From assembly GCF_014650715.1 (NCBI RefSeq), contig NZ_BMVM01000001.1, forward strand, positions 124,001 through 188,000: DNA of 64,000 nucleotides, given 5' to 3'. This document shows, in pieces, positions 52,316-61,343 of this stretch (position 1 is its first letter; every line of letters starts with the position of its first letter). Source of the stretch: Streptomyces bluensis. Lineage in GTDB: Bacteria; Actinomycetota; Actinomycetes; Streptomycetales; Streptomycetaceae. The notes beneath the pieces were generated by a model. That model worked only from the letters and a program-made list of their open reading frames with translations. It was not told the DNA's origin and searched no databases. The position numbers were made by a program, and so were the translations under genes.

Positions 52316-53197
52316 ATGCGACAGTTCACGGCCGTCGTCAACCCCACCGCGGGCGGCTCCACCGCAGCGACGGCGCTGCTGCACGTGGGCCGGCTGCTGC
52401 GCGAAGCCGGGGCGGAGTTGGAGATCGAGCACAGCCGCGGTCTGGCCCACGCCCAGGGCCTCGCCCGTCGGGCCGGCGAGCGCGGCCGAGTGGTACTCGC
52501 GGTGGGCGGCGACGGCATCGCCGGGTGCGTCGGCGGCGCCCTCAGCGGGACCGGCGCCGTGCTCGGCCTGGTCCCCGCGGGCCGCGGCAACGACTTCGCC
52601 CGCGCCCTGGGCCTGCCCGCCGACCCTGCCGCGCTGGCCGGGGTGCTGCTCCACAACGCCCCGCGCCTCGTCGACACCATCGAGATGGAGTCGGCCGTCC
52701 ACCGCGGCACCGTGGTGCTGGGCAGTGTGTACGCGGGCGTCGACGCGCTCGCCAACCGCCACGCCAACAAGGCGCGGCTGCTGCGCGGCGCCGCCTCCTA
52801 CTACGCCGGCGGACTACGCGCGGTGACCACCTGGCGGCCGGCGGCCTACCGGGTCACCGTGGACGGGCAGCACCACACCCACCGCGGCTACACCGTGGTG
52901 GCCGCCAACTCCGCCTACTACGGCTCCGGTCGGGCCATCGCCCCCGCCGCGCGGGTGGACGACGGACTGCTCGACGTCGTCATGATCCGCGAGGCCCCGC
53001 GTCGGCTCTTCTTCGCCCTCATGAACGAACTGTCGACCGGCGCCCACGTCAACCGGCCCGAGGTGTGGGTGCTGCGCGGCCGGGAGATCCGTATCGAGGC
53101 CGACCGGCCCATCCCCTACGGCGCCGACGGAGAGGTCGAGGCCACCCTTCCCGTCACGGCCAGAGTGCGGCCCCGCGACCTCGCCGTGCTGTGCTGA
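52316..53197 (+). CDS. Diacylglycerol/lipid kinase family protein (DagK-like)
   Basis: A 293-residue lipid kinase from ATG 52316 with GGAGG upstream. The catalytic domain has FTAVVNPTAGGSTAATALLH, the nucleotide loop VVLAVGGDGIAGCVGGALSG and GLVPAGRGNDFARALGLP, the hallmark GGDGT/N and P-x-G-R-GNDFAR motifs (GGDGI here replaces GGDGT). The C-terminal domain includes VVAANSAYYGSGRAIAPAAR, then VDDGLLDVV, and ends YGADGEVEA. It phosphorylates a lipid such as diacylglycerol, or a sphingosine-like molecule. It stands alone after the HxlR gene, with a 280-bp gap holding no recognised gene. Confidence 0.9.
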   Translation: MRQFTAVVNPTAGGSTAATALLHVGRLLREAGAELEIEHSRGLAHAQGLARRAGERGRVVLAVGGDGIAGCVGGALSGTGAVLGLVPAGRGNDFARALGLPADPAALAGVLLHNAPRLVDTIEMESAVHRGTVVLGSVYAGVDALANRHANKARLLRGAASYYAGGLRAVTTWRPAAYRVTVDGQHHTHRGYTVVAANSAYYGSGRAIAPAARVDDGLLDVVMIREAPRRLFFALMNELSTGAHVNRPEVWVLRGREIRIEADRPIPYGADGEVEATLPVTARVRPRDLAVLC

Positions 53198-53370
53198 GCG
53201 GGCAGCCACCGGCCGGCCCTCGGCGACGCGTCGGAACGGGACGTGCGCCGGCTTCGGCGCGGGCCGCGAGTTCTTGTGGTTGAACCGCCAAGCCGTGCAA
53301 CTTTCCGCCCACTACGCGCATCCAAGAAAGTGACACCATTCACCCAATCACCCGACAGGGGTGGTATGGC

Positions 53371-53886
53371 ATGTTTCTTCACTCCCGACACTTCTCCCGG
53401 CGCGTCGCCATCGCTTCGGCGACCGCCCTTCTCACGGGCGGCGCGGCGGCCGGTGCCGCCTGGGCCACAGCTCCGGCATCGGCGTCGGCCGGTCCGCGTA
53501 CCTGCACGGTGAGCGACCTGTATGTGTCCATGGGACGCAAGGAGGGCGCCGCGGGCTCGCTGTACTGGCCGATCCGGTTCACCAACACCAGCACCACCGG
53601 CTGTGCCCTGCGCGGCTACCCGGGCGTCAGCGTCCTCGACGCCACCCATCACCAGATGGGCGCGGCCGCCACTCGCAACGGAGAGGCCGTGTCGACCGTG
53701 ACGCTGGCCCCCGCCCACTCGGTGTCCGCGGTCATCCGCACCACCAACGGCCCCATCGGCGGGCCCTGTCAGGCCACCGGAACCTATCTGCGTGTCTATC
53801 CGCCGGCCTCCCGCACCGCGGTCCTGGTGCCGGCCTCCTGGAAGGTGTGCTCCCACACCTTCCAGGTCGCCCCGGTCAGCCCGTAG
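53371..53886 (+). CDS. Secreted DUF4232 protein
   Basis: A 171-residue exported protein starting MFLHSRHFSRRVAIASATAL. A twin-Arg (FSRRVA) followed by a hydrophobic stretch and cleavage near ASASA suggests Tat or Sec export. The mature part is a DUF4232 Ig-like beta-sandwich: CTVSDLYVSMGRKEGAAGSL, then YWPIRFTNTSTTGCALRGYP and GVSVLD, with Cys in TCTV, TGCALRGYP, GGPCQA and KVCSH, giving two likely disulphides. The family is abundant in Streptomyces envelopes; its role is unknown. Confidence 0.85.
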   Translation: MFLHSRHFSRRVAIASATALLTGGAAAGAAWATAPASASAGPRTCTVSDLYVSMGRKEGAAGSLYWPIRFTNTSTTGCALRGYPGVSVLDATHHQMGAAATRNGEAVSTVTLAPAHSVSAVIRTTNGPIGGPCQATGTYLRVYPPASRTAVLVPASWKVCSHTFQVAPVSP

Positions 53887-54218
53887 CGCACGACAAGTCA
53901 CCGATGGCCGGGGGCGATCACGCGACGGGTCATCGATTCCCTGCACAGCAGTCATGGTGGCGCCCCTCAAGATCGGTGATGTGCTCGCGGAGCGCTGCCA
54001 CGATGCCGGGTACCGGTGCCGGCTACCGGGTGCCGAGGAGCTTCCACCTGCGGTGTGCGTCGGCGGCCGCGGGTGGCTCCTCGGCACTTTGAACTCCCCG
54101 ATGACAAAGTGTGGACATGCCAAACGAAAGTCCTTACCTTGTCGGCACAAGTTCCGCGCACCCGCAGCAGACCGGAGCGATATCCGGCACGGTCCGGTCC
54201 CCGCCTGATGGAGGACCA

Positions 54219-57200
54219 TTGCGCCCACGTCTGTTCCAGCGTGCCCGAAGACACCTCATCCCCCTCGTGGCCGGAGGCATCCTGGTGGGCGGCGGCCTCG
54301 GGGCCGCGCCGACGGCTTCCGCCGCTCCCTCGGACATCCCGCCCCAGGAACCCGGCATAACCCTGCGCGTGTTCGACGTTCAGACACCTCTGAGCAAGCT
54401 GTGCACCCTGAAACCCGGTCAGACCCCCAATCACGACAAGCTCATGCCGACGATCGACTGGTCCTCGGCCGCCGACTTCGGCGGACTCAGCGACAACTTC
54501 GTCAGTGAGGCGTCCGGATATCTGGACGTGCCCCGCGACGGCAGCTACACGTTCCGCCTCACCAGCGACGACGGCTCACGGCTGGCCATCGACGACGAGA
54601 CGGTGATCGACCACGACGGGCTCCACGGTGCGGAGCCCAAGGACGGCACGGTCCACCTCTCCGCCGGCCTGCACCCCCTGCGCATCGACCACTTCGAGCG
54701 CGACGGCGAGCAGCAACTGCGGCTGGCCTGGAAGCCGCCCGGCCAGGACGACTTCGCGGTCGTACCGCGTGAAGCGCTGAGCACCGACGCCGGTGTCGTC
54801 CGGGTCACCGCTCCCGGCCGCAAGGAGTGCGAGGCGAGCGGCGACTCCCCCGGCGACGGTCTGCCCCTCACCTCCGTACGACCCGACCTGACGCTCACCG
54901 ACCTGCGCCCGGACGGCTTCGAACCGCAGGTCAGCGGCATGGACTGGCTACCCGACGGACGTCTCGCGATCACCACGTGGGGCGGCAGCGACAACGTTGC
55001 CGGTGAGGTCTACCTGCTGGACAACGTCACCGGCCGGACCAGCCGGGACGAGGTCACCGTCAAGAAGGTGGCGAGCGGCCTCCGTGAACCCATGGGTATC
55101 AAGTACGTCGACGGTTCGCTCTACGTGTCGCAGAAGCACGAGCTGACCCGGCTTGTCGACAAGGACGACGACGATGTGACCGACGAATACCGCACGGTCG
55201 CCACCTGGCCGTACGGCAAGAACTTCCACGAGTTCGCCTTCGGTCTGCTCTACCGGGACGGCCACTTCTACGTGAACCTTTCCGTCTCCATCGACCTGGG
55301 CGGTGCCACCACGGTTCCGCAGCCCGCGCCCGGCCGCGGAGTGACGTACAAGGTCAGCAAGAAGACGGGTCGGATCAGTCCCGTCGCGGGCGGTCTGCGC
55401 ACTCCCAACGGCATCGGCTGGGGACCCGACGGCGACATCTTCGCCACCGACAATCAGGGCGGATGGCTTCCCTCGTCGAAGCTCGTCCAGATCAAGCAGG
55501 ACCGCTTCTTCAACCACTACACCGAGCCCTCGGGCCCCTTCGACGACTCCCCCGTCACCGAGCCGGTGCTGTGGCTGCCGCAGAACGAGATCGCCAACTC
55601 GCCCTCCACTCCGCTGCTCCTGAAGAAGGGCAGGTTCGCCGGCCAGATGCTCTTCGGCGACGTCACCTACGGCGGCCTCCAGCGCGCCTACCTGGAGAAG
55701 GTGAAGGGCCAGTACCAGGGAGCCGTCTTCCGTTACACCCAAGGTCTCGAAGCCGGCGTCAACCGCATCACCATGGGTCCGGACGGAGCGATCTACGCCG
55801 GCGGACTGGGCGCCGACGGCAACTGGGGCCAGGAGGGCAAGCTCAAGTTCGGCCTTCAGAAGCTGACCCCGAACGGCAAGAACACCTTCGACATACAGAC
55901 CATGCGCGCCGTGCCCGGCGGCTTCGACCTGACGTACACCCAGCCGGTGTCCGCCACCACCGCCGAAGAACTGGCCAAGCACTACCGCGCCGAGCAGTGG
56001 CGCTACACGCCGACCGCGGACTACGGCGGCCCGAAGATCGCCGAGGAAAGCCTTCCCGTGCGGTCGGCCACGCTCTCGGAGGACGGCCGGACCGTCAGGC
56101 TCCGGCTGGACGATCTGAAACCGGGCCGCGTGGTGCACGTCCGCTCCCCTCGCCCCTTCGCCTCGGCCTCCGGTGAACAGTTGTGGAGCACCGAGGCCTG
56201 GTACACGCTCAACCGGATCCCCGGAAAGCAGCCGCCTCCCGCCACCCGGTACGAGGCCGAGGAGGCACGACTCACCGGCACGGCGGGCATCGGCACCGAC
56301 CACGCGGCCTACTCCGGCAGCGGCTTCGTCGACCGCTACTCCACCGAGGACAAGGCGGCCACGACCTTCGACGTGACGGTCCCGAAGGCCGGCACCTACG
56401 ACGTCAACCTGCGCTACTCCAACGGGCCGCACCCGTTCCAGGGAACCAAGTCGCTTTCCCTGTACGTCAATGGGGCCAAGGACCGGCAGACGAAGCTCGC
56501 CTCCACCGGCGACTGGGACACCTGGTCGACGCAGACCGAGAGCCTGGACCTGCGCGCCGGGCACAACACCATCTCCTACCGGTTCGGCTCCGGCGACACC
56601 GGCCATGTCAACCTCGACCTGATCACCGTCCATCCGCACGGAACCGAGGTCGACCTCTTCGACGGCACGGCGGCCTCGCAGGCCCAGTGGCAGCACACGG
56701 ACGGCAGACGCCTGAAGTGGCCCCTCACGGACGAGAAGTCGATGGAGGTGTGCTGCGGCGACATCCGCACCAAGGACGCCTACCGCGACTTCCGGCTGCA
56801 CGTGGAGTTCCGGGTGCCGCTCCTCCCGGACGACGTCACCGGGCAGGACCGCGGGAACAGCGGAATCTTCCTCCAGGACCGCTACGAGCTGCAGATCCTG
56901 GACTCCTACGGTGACACCTCGCCGGCCACCAACGAGGCGGGGGCGATCTATCTGAAACGGGCACCCGACACGAACGAGGCGACGGCGCCCGAGACCTGGC
57001 AGACCTACGACATCGTCTTCCGCGCGGCTCGCTACGAGGACGGCCGCAAGGTCGCGGACGCGCGGGTCACCGTGGTGTGGAACGGAAAGAAGGTCCACGA
57101 CGACGTGGCCCTCGACGGACCCACCGCATCAGGCAGAGCCGAGACCCCTGCCGCCGGAGCGATCCGCCTCCAGGACCACGGCAACAAGGTCAGATTCCGC

Positions 57201-57227
57201 AACATTCGGATAGAGCCACTGCCCTGA
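54219..57227 (+). CDS. Secreted multidomain protein: PA14, beta-propeller, CBM, DUF1080
   Basis: A roughly 1,000-residue extracellular protein. TTG 54219 is preferred because GGAGG lies 4 bp upstream and it gives the signal peptide LFQRARRHLIPLVAGGILVG; longer frames to 54111 lack a ribosome site. The PA14 domain contains GYLDVPRDGSYTFRLTSDDG, then SRLAIDDETV. A PVC-type propeller runs MDWLPDGRLAITTWGGSDNV, GLREPMGIKYVDGSLYVSQK and TPNGIGWGPDGDIFATDNQG. A CBM6/35 module is YEAEEARLTGTAGIGTD, then DVNLRYSNGPHPF. The C-terminal DUF1080 (3-keto-disaccharide hydrolase-like) domain is LHVEFRVPLLPDDVTGQDRG, then NSGIFLQDRYELQILDSYGD. It probably acts on a plant or microbial polysaccharide. The substrate is unknown. 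Confidence 0.85.
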   Translation: MRPRLFQRARRHLIPLVAGGILVGGGLGAAPTASAAPSDIPPQEPGITLRVFDVQTPLSKLCTLKPGQTPNHDKLMPTIDWSSAADFGGLSDNFVSEASGYLDVPRDGSYTFRLTSDDGSRLAIDDETVIDHDGLHGAEPKDGTVHLSAGLHPLRIDHFERDGEQQLRLAWKPPGQDDFAVVPREALSTDAGVVRVTAPGRKECEASGDSPGDGLPLTSVRPDLTLTDLRPDGFEPQVSGMDWLPDGRLAITTWGGSDNVAGEVYLLDNVTGRTSRDEVTVKKVASGLREPMGIKYVDGSLYVSQKHELTRLVDKDDDDVTDEYRTVATWPYGKNFHEFAFGLLYRDGHFYVNLSVSIDLGGATTVPQPAPGRGVTYKVSKKTGRISPVAGGLRTPNGIGWGPDGDIFATDNQGGWLPSSKLVQIKQDRFFNHYTEPSGPFDDSPVTEPVLWLPQNEIANSPSTPLLLKKGRFAGQMLFGDVTYGGLQRAYLEKVKGQYQGAVFRYTQGLEAGVNRITMGPDGAIYAGGLGADGNWGQEGKLKFGLQKLTPNGKNTFDIQTMRAVPGGFDLTYTQPVSATTAEELAKHYRAEQWRYTPTADYGGPKIAEESLPVRSATLSEDGRTVRLRLDDLKPGRVVHVRSPRPFASASGEQLWSTEAWYTLNRIPGKQPPPATRYEAEEARLTGTAGIGTDHAAYSGSGFVDRYSTEDKAATTFDVTVPKAGTYDVNLRYSNGPHPFQGTKSLSLYVNGAKDRQTKLASTGDWDTWSTQTESLDLRAGHNTISYRFGSGDTGHVNLDLITVHPHGTEVDLFDGTAASQAQWQHTDGRRLKWPLTDEKSMEVCCGDIRTKDAYRDFRLHVEFRVPLLPDDVTGQDRGNSGIFLQDRYELQILDSYGDTSPATNEAGAIYLKRAPDTNEATAPETWQTYDIVFRAARYEDGRKVADARVTVVWNGKKVHDDVALDGPTASGRAETPAAGAIRLQDHGNKVRFRNIRIEPLP

Positions 57228-57239
57228 GTTCCAGGGTTT

Positions 57240-57268
57240 GGTTGGCCGGTCTTCGAGGCCGGCCAACC
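57240..57268 (+). terminator. Hairpin terminator after the multidomain protein
   Basis: A perfect 10-bp stem GGTTGGCCGG / CCGGCCAACC with a 9-base loop starts 13 bp after the stop codon at 57227. Confidence 0.85.
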
Positions 57269-57289
57269 CACGCCCCCGATGCTCTCGCA

Positions 57290-57530
57290 GATCTCTGTGC
57301 CGCTGGAGGACTGGATCGCTGCTTCCGTCTGGCCACTGGTTGGCGATCTCCTTCAAACGGGGCAGGAGTACGGCGCATGGGGCCGGAGTGAGGTCCGGGC
57401 CGTCGTCGTCCGGGTGATGGAGAAGCGGTGTCAACGTGGTGGAGACGTCGTCCCAGGGGCGCTGTCCACCGAAGCCGCACATCTCGGCAAGGTCGAACCC
57501 CCGGTTTTGCCGGGCCGCCAGCAGCCGGGC
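57290..57530 (-). pseudogene. Truncated hypothetical gene fragment
   Basis: The minus strand is open and protein-like: RQNRGFDLAEMCGFGGQRPW, then DDVSTTLTPLLHHPDDDGPD and LTPAPCAVLLPRLKEIANQW, then PDGSSDPVLQRH. It then turns into unrelated sequence near 57295. The segment recalls a Streptomyces protein seen from memory without a known function. Both ends are undefined, so it is reported as a remnant. Confidence 0.35.
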
Positions 57531-57544
57531 GGCCCGCGGCTGTC

Positions 57545-57573
57545 GGCGGCCCCCCTGAGTTCAGAGGGCCGCC
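57545..57573 (-). terminator. Hairpin terminator of the small secreted protein gene
   Basis: GGCGGCCC and GGGCCGCC form an 8-bp stem with a 13-base loop, 16 bp beyond the stop of the minus-strand gene ending at 57589. Confidence 0.65.
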
Positions 57574-57588
57574 GGCGGCGCTACGTTC

Positions 57589-57867
57589 TCAGCGGTTGGT
57601 CCACAGGTTCCACCGCCAGGGCCAGGTGCCATCGGCGCACTGGTAGGCGTCCCAGTGTCCGCGATCGATGCCCTGCTGGCCGGCCGTCTGGCAGCCGCTC
57701 AGGGTGAGGTACTTGCCCCGGTGGACGTTGAGGCCGTCGGCTGCCTGGCCGGCCATCACGTGCGAGGAGGCTGCGGCAGGCGCCGCGACGGCGGGCGCCG
57801 CTGCGCTCAGGCCGAGCCCAGCCACAGCGATCGCCGCGAGGGCGGAGAACATGATGCGTACACGCAT
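57589..57867 (-). CDS. Small secreted protein
   Basis: A 92-residue protein. The ATG at 57867 (GGAAGC upstream) begins MRVRIMFSALAAIAVAGLGL, a signal peptide ending near AVAAPAAA. The mature peptide of about 60 residues, LNVHRGKYLTLSGCQTAGQQ, then GIDRGHWDAYQCADGTWPWR and WNLWTNR, has two Cys and many Trp. No family recognised. The size, the disulphide and the aromatic content resemble small extracellular effectors or inhibitors. It has its own promoter region and a downstream hairpin. Confidence 0.7.
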   Translation of the reverse strand: MRVRIMFSALAAIAVAGLGLSAAAPAVAAPAAASSHVMAGQAADGLNVHRGKYLTLSGCQTAGQQGIDRGHWDAYQCADGTWPWRWNLWTNR

Positions 57868-58134
57868 GGTGAAGCTTCCTTTCGGTGCGGGGTTCACAGT
57901 CGGCTCATGCGGCTGGTGCCGGCACGGCCAGGGCCACCGGCCCACTCACCCTCGGGGGTGATCTGCGCAGCCGGTATGCCGAGTTTGCGGTGATGGATCG
58001 CCCTTCACCAGCGGGTCCCGTTTGCTTCACTGATGTCGGGATCAATACATTCCTGACCTGCTGGGACGCATCCGTCCCGGGACATGAAGCAGTCGGCGGG
58101 ACACCGTTGCGGCACCTGCAGGGAGACCTTGTCG

Positions 58135-58920
58135 ATGAGTGGCCAACGTCCGGAGCACGCAGCGGCAGCACGGAGGCTGGGAGAGGAGCTGCGAGAACTG
58201 CAGCGACGCTCGGGCCGCACGCTTCGCGCCCTGGAAGCCCAGGTTCGCATCAGCGACTCGTCCCTCTCCCGCTACTTCCGCGGCGAAACCGTGCCGCCGT
58301 GGCCCGTCGTCCGGGACCTGTGCCGGGCGCTGGGAGCAGACCCCAGCGAGTACCGGGCCTTGTGGGAGGCCACCGACCGCAGTCGGCCCGACGAACCAGC
58401 CCCTGCCGCCCCGCCGCCCAAACCCGCCCTCACCCGGCGTCGTCGTCTGCGCAAGCACCTGTCCGGCCGATGGGGCTTCGCCGCGGCCGGCACGGCCATC
58501 GGCCTTGCGGCCGGGCTGACGCTGTTCGGCCTGCAGCAGTCACCCGCCCCGCCTCCCGCACGGGGCGCCGCCGGGGCGAAGGACAACGGGACCGGCTACG
58601 GGGATGCCGGCGTGCTCGTCCACAACGCCGAGGAAGACTGCCAGAAGCCCCGTACGCACAAGTGCGCACTGCACCTGGCCTGGGACCCCTACCGTCCCTA
58701 CACGACGGCCAACTCGGCCGACCGTGTCTGGCACCATGATCTGCTGCACGCCCGCTGCCGGATCGCCGACGGCGTCACCGTCACCGACGAAAACGAGAAA
58801 CACAGCAGCATCTGGATCCAGGTCGCGCGCAATGGGCAGCGCCTATGGCTCCCCGGGATCCGCGTCGATCCCAACAGGCTGGACCAGTTGAGCACCGTAC
58901 TGCCCAGATGCCCGCCGTAA
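58135..58920 (+). CDS. Membrane-anchored XRE regulator with extracytoplasmic domain
   Basis: A 261-residue protein from ATG 58135 (GGGAGA upstream). The cytoplasmic XRE HTH is LGEELRELQRRSGRTLRALE, then AQVRISDSSLSRYFRGETVP and PWPVVRDLCRALGADPSEYR. A Pro/Arg linker leads to one TM, WGFAAAGTAIGLAAGLTLFG. The extracytoplasmic C-terminal domain (DCQKPRTHKCALHLAWDPYR, HARCRIADGVTV, VLPRCPP) has four Cys and a beta-rich pattern. It is therefore a one-component transmembrane regulator that can sense an outside signal. It lies 270 bp upstream of a SLATT protein on the same strand. Confidence 0.85.
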   Translation: MSGQRPEHAAAARRLGEELRELQRRSGRTLRALEAQVRISDSSLSRYFRGETVPPWPVVRDLCRALGADPSEYRALWEATDRSRPDEPAPAAPPPKPALTRRRRLRKHLSGRWGFAAAGTAIGLAAGLTLFGLQQSPAPPPARGAAGAKDNGTGYGDAGVLVHNAEEDCQKPRTHKCALHLAWDPYRPYTTANSADRVWHHDLLHARCRIADGVTVTDENEKHSSIWIQVARNGQRLWLPGIRVDPNRLDQLSTVLPRCPP

Positions 58921-59191
58921 CCGAGCGGTGGCCCCGGAACGCCCGTCGGCATGGTGCAGAAACGGCCTGAGAGCGGAGGCGGACTCAGGTGCCGAGAGGG
59001 TCGTGCCTCCTCGATCAATTCGCCCGTTGCTCTGCCGCCAGTCCCCAGCGCCTGCCGCACCGCGCAGGCGTACGGGTCGGTGTGCGCGAATGGGACAGGC
59101 GCGGACCGTCCTGCCCCCTGTCGCGGACCCGGCCCGCGCTCATACAATCCGGTCCGGATACGTCCAACTCCCGTGCTCGACAGGGGTACTT

Positions 59192-59749
59192 GTGATCGAG
59201 GGCAACGCCGGAGCCGCGCCCGGCGCCGGTGCGGGAGGCGAACCGCGGCTGCTCGCACTGCGCGCCGAGGTCGAGAAGATCATCGCCGAAGCGCAGATAG
59301 GCGCCCGCCGGGCGCAGCGCCGGGCCAAGCTCTGGCACGCCATGTATCTCAGCTTAGGTTTCCCGGCCGCCGTCCTGGCCGGCATCTCGGGCGCCGCCGG
59401 CCTGGCTTCCGCGGGTGCTCGCGTCCCCGCCGCCATCCTCGCCCTGCTGTCGGCGGGCTTCTCCGCCGGTTCCACTTTCCTCCGCTCCGACGCCCGCCAC
59501 ATGACCAACCTCCGCCGCCGCTACGCCTGGCAGAACCTGGAGACCCGCGCCCGCCTCGTCCTCGCGTACGACGCCTATGAAGGCCCGGAACGACTGCACA
59601 CCGTCCTTCTCGTCCTGCACGAACTGCGCGCCACAGTGCCCTCAAGCGCGCTGATCCTCTCGGAGCAGCAAGGGCCGTACCAGTTGCCGACGGCTGGCCA
59701 GACGCCACCGGCCATCCAACCGACGACGCCACCGGGGCCAAGCGCATGA
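59192..59749 (+). CDS. SLATT-domain 2TM protein
   Basis: A 185-residue protein from GTG 59192 (AGGGG upstream). The SLATT core is visible: an amphipathic helix LRAEVEKIIAEAQIGARRAQ, then two TMs, YLSLGFPAAVLAGISGAAGL and VPAAILALLSAGFSAGSTFL, and a cytoplasmic helix MTNLRRRYAWQNLETRARLV, then LAYDAYEG. SLATT proteins are predicted pore-forming effectors of nucleotide-signalling immunity systems, usually beside SMODS or SLOG genes. None is adjacent here. The gene carries a TTA codon (59354-59356), so its translation probably needs bldA tRNA. An XRE-TM regulator lies upstream. Confidence 0.82.
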   Translation: MIEGNAGAAPGAGAGGEPRLLALRAEVEKIIAEAQIGARRAQRRAKLWHAMYLSLGFPAAVLAGISGAAGLASAGARVPAAILALLSAGFSAGSTFLRSDARHMTNLRRRYAWQNLETRARLVLAYDAYEGPERLHTVLLVLHELRATVPSSALILSEQQGPYQLPTAGQTPPAIQPTTPPGPSA

Positions 59750-60067
59750 ACGCCTTTTCGATCAAGCAGCGGCTCTTGTTCACGCTGCTTGCAGGACGGG
59801 CCTGGTGCCGCGGTGTGCCCAGGCCCTCCGCCGCCGCGGAGGTGGGTGGGCGGCAAGTCCGAGCGTGAGCGTCGGTGAGGGGTCGAGGCGGTCACGCTAC
59901 GCCTGCTGGTTGCCGCATGACGCTTGCCTCGCCGTCCAGCCGAGGTTCATGACTTCTTCAAAGCCGAGCAGGCCAGAGAACTCCCGGCTCTCCGCACGCA
60001 CTTCACAACGCGCCCCTGGGGCCGCGCGCTCGGACGGGACATGTTGCCGCCCATTCACCGACGCTGC
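59750..60067. other. Intergenic, nothing recognised
   Basis: The 318 bp between the SLATT gene and the end of the MFS gene hold no protein match on either strand. Confidence 0.45.
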
Positions 60068-61255
60068 TCACGGGGTGTGTGCAGGGCGGGCTGTGCGAGC
60101 GGCAGGCGTGGCGAAGGATGCGGCCACCACGAGTATGAGCACCAGGAACAGTGCGTTGCGGAGTCCGAACTGCTCGCCGAGATGGCCGAGTGAGGGCGGT
60201 CCCACGAGGAAGGCGACGTAGCCGACGGTGGCGGCGAGGGAGACCCTCGCGGCAGGGTTGTCGCCGGAGTCGCCGGCCGCGGAGAGCGCGACGGGGAAGC
60301 CGAGGGAGGCGCCGATGCCCCACAGGACTGCGGCTGCCGCCGCGACGGCCTGGTTGTCGACCAGGATCACGAGTGCGATGCCGACGGCGCCGATGACCGC
60401 GCTGGCGCACAGGGCGGCCGCGCGTCCGTAGCGGTCGATGAACCGGCCGCCCGCGAAGCGGCCGACGGTCATCGAGGCGGCGAAGGCCGCGTACACGGCC
60501 GATCCGAGCGCGGGGTCGAAGCCATGGCCGTCAACCATGACCAGCGGCAGCCAGTCGTTGGCCGTTCCCTCGGCCATGGCGAGGGCGAGGATGATGCCGC
60601 CGATGAGCAGCAGTCTCGGTTCCCTCCACACCGCGGGGCGCGCGGAGGGCTGCGTGTGCGCGCCGCTGCCGTTGCCGGTTTGTCGGCCCACCCCGGCAGG
60701 AACGTATCGGATCATCGGCACCAGTACGGCCAGTACCACGGCGGTGACGACGGCGAGATGCCACAGGACGGGGAACGAGACAGCGGTCAGAATCATGCCG
60801 CCGACCGCACCGACCACTGTGCCGAGACTGTAGAAGCCGTGCATCGCGGGGAGGGTGGATCGGCCGAGCAGCCGTTCCACCTCCGCCCCTTCGACGTTGA
60901 GGGCCACCTCGCCGCCGCCCATCCCGAGGCCGATGAGTCCGAGCCCGAGGGCCACGACCGCATCCGTGCCCGCCGCGGCCCCCAGGCCGATGACGCCGGA
61001 CCCCGCGGCGGTCGCCAGCGTTCCGGCCGCGATGACGGGCCGGGCGCCCCAGCGGGCCACGAGCGGCCCTGAGCACAGGATGCCCGCCATGGACCCGACC
61101 GAGAGCCCGAACAGGACGAGGCCCATGCGTCCGGTCGAGGCTCCGAGCAGGTCGCGCACGTCGGGGGTACGCGTCACCCAGGAGGCCATGGCGAGGCCGG
61201 GCAGGAAGAACAGGGCGAACGCGGCGATCCGACGCCGGCCGAGGGTGACAGTCAC
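60068..61255 (-). CDS. MFS transporter (YbjJ/fucose-permease-like)
   Basis: A 395-residue, 12-TM transporter from GTG 61255 with GGAGG upstream. The N-terminus is FALFFLPGLAMASWVTRTPD, then VRDLLGASTGRMGLVLFGLS. The loop GPLVARWGARPVIAAG is motif-A-like, and the second half has AASMTVGRFAGGRFIDRYGR and WGIGASLGFPVALSAAGDSG. The ASW-x-TRxPxVRDxL start and the late SLGFPV block are characteristic of the YbjJ-type MFS group. It is divergent from a TetR gene, with a palindromic operator 38 bp from its start, so it is probably an exporter induced by the TetR ligand. Confidence 0.88.
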   Translation of the reverse strand: MTVTLGRRRIAAFALFFLPGLAMASWVTRTPDVRDLLGASTGRMGLVLFGLSVGSMAGILCSGPLVARWGARPVIAAGTLATAAGSGVIGLGAAAGTDAVVALGLGLIGLGMGGGEVALNVEGAEVERLLGRSTLPAMHGFYSLGTVVGAVGGMILTAVSFPVLWHLAVVTAVVLAVLVPMIRYVPAGVGRQTGNGSGAHTQPSARPAVWREPRLLLIGGIILALAMAEGTANDWLPLVMVDGHGFDPALGSAVYAAFAASMTVGRFAGGRFIDRYGRAAALCASAVIGAVGIALVILVDNQAVAAAAAVLWGIGASLGFPVALSAAGDSGDNPAARVSLAATVGYVAFLVGPPSLGHLGEQFGLRNALFLVLILVVAASFATPAARTARPAHTP

Positions 61256-61292
61256 GGGGAACGCCTCCAGTAGGTGACCGAGCACAGAAGTC

Positions 61293-61306
61293 TGTACAAG
61301 CGTACA
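61293..61306. promoter_or_regulatory. TetR operator (TGTAC-AAGC-GTACA)
   Basis: An inverted repeat between the MFS and tetR genes, 38 bp from the MFS start. It is 12/14 identical to the palindrome upstream of the acetyltransferase-tetR operon at 26246-26259. Confidence 0.8.
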
Positions 61307-61343
61307 CACTTGGGTGGAGTCGCCCTGTGACACATTGGGGTGC

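Noticed and set aside
54948..57098. A 716-codon minus-strand frame opposite the multidomain secreted protein
   Set aside because: Composition is Val/Gly/Arg/Leu-rich with no domain, the usual antisense shadow in GC-rich coding DNA.
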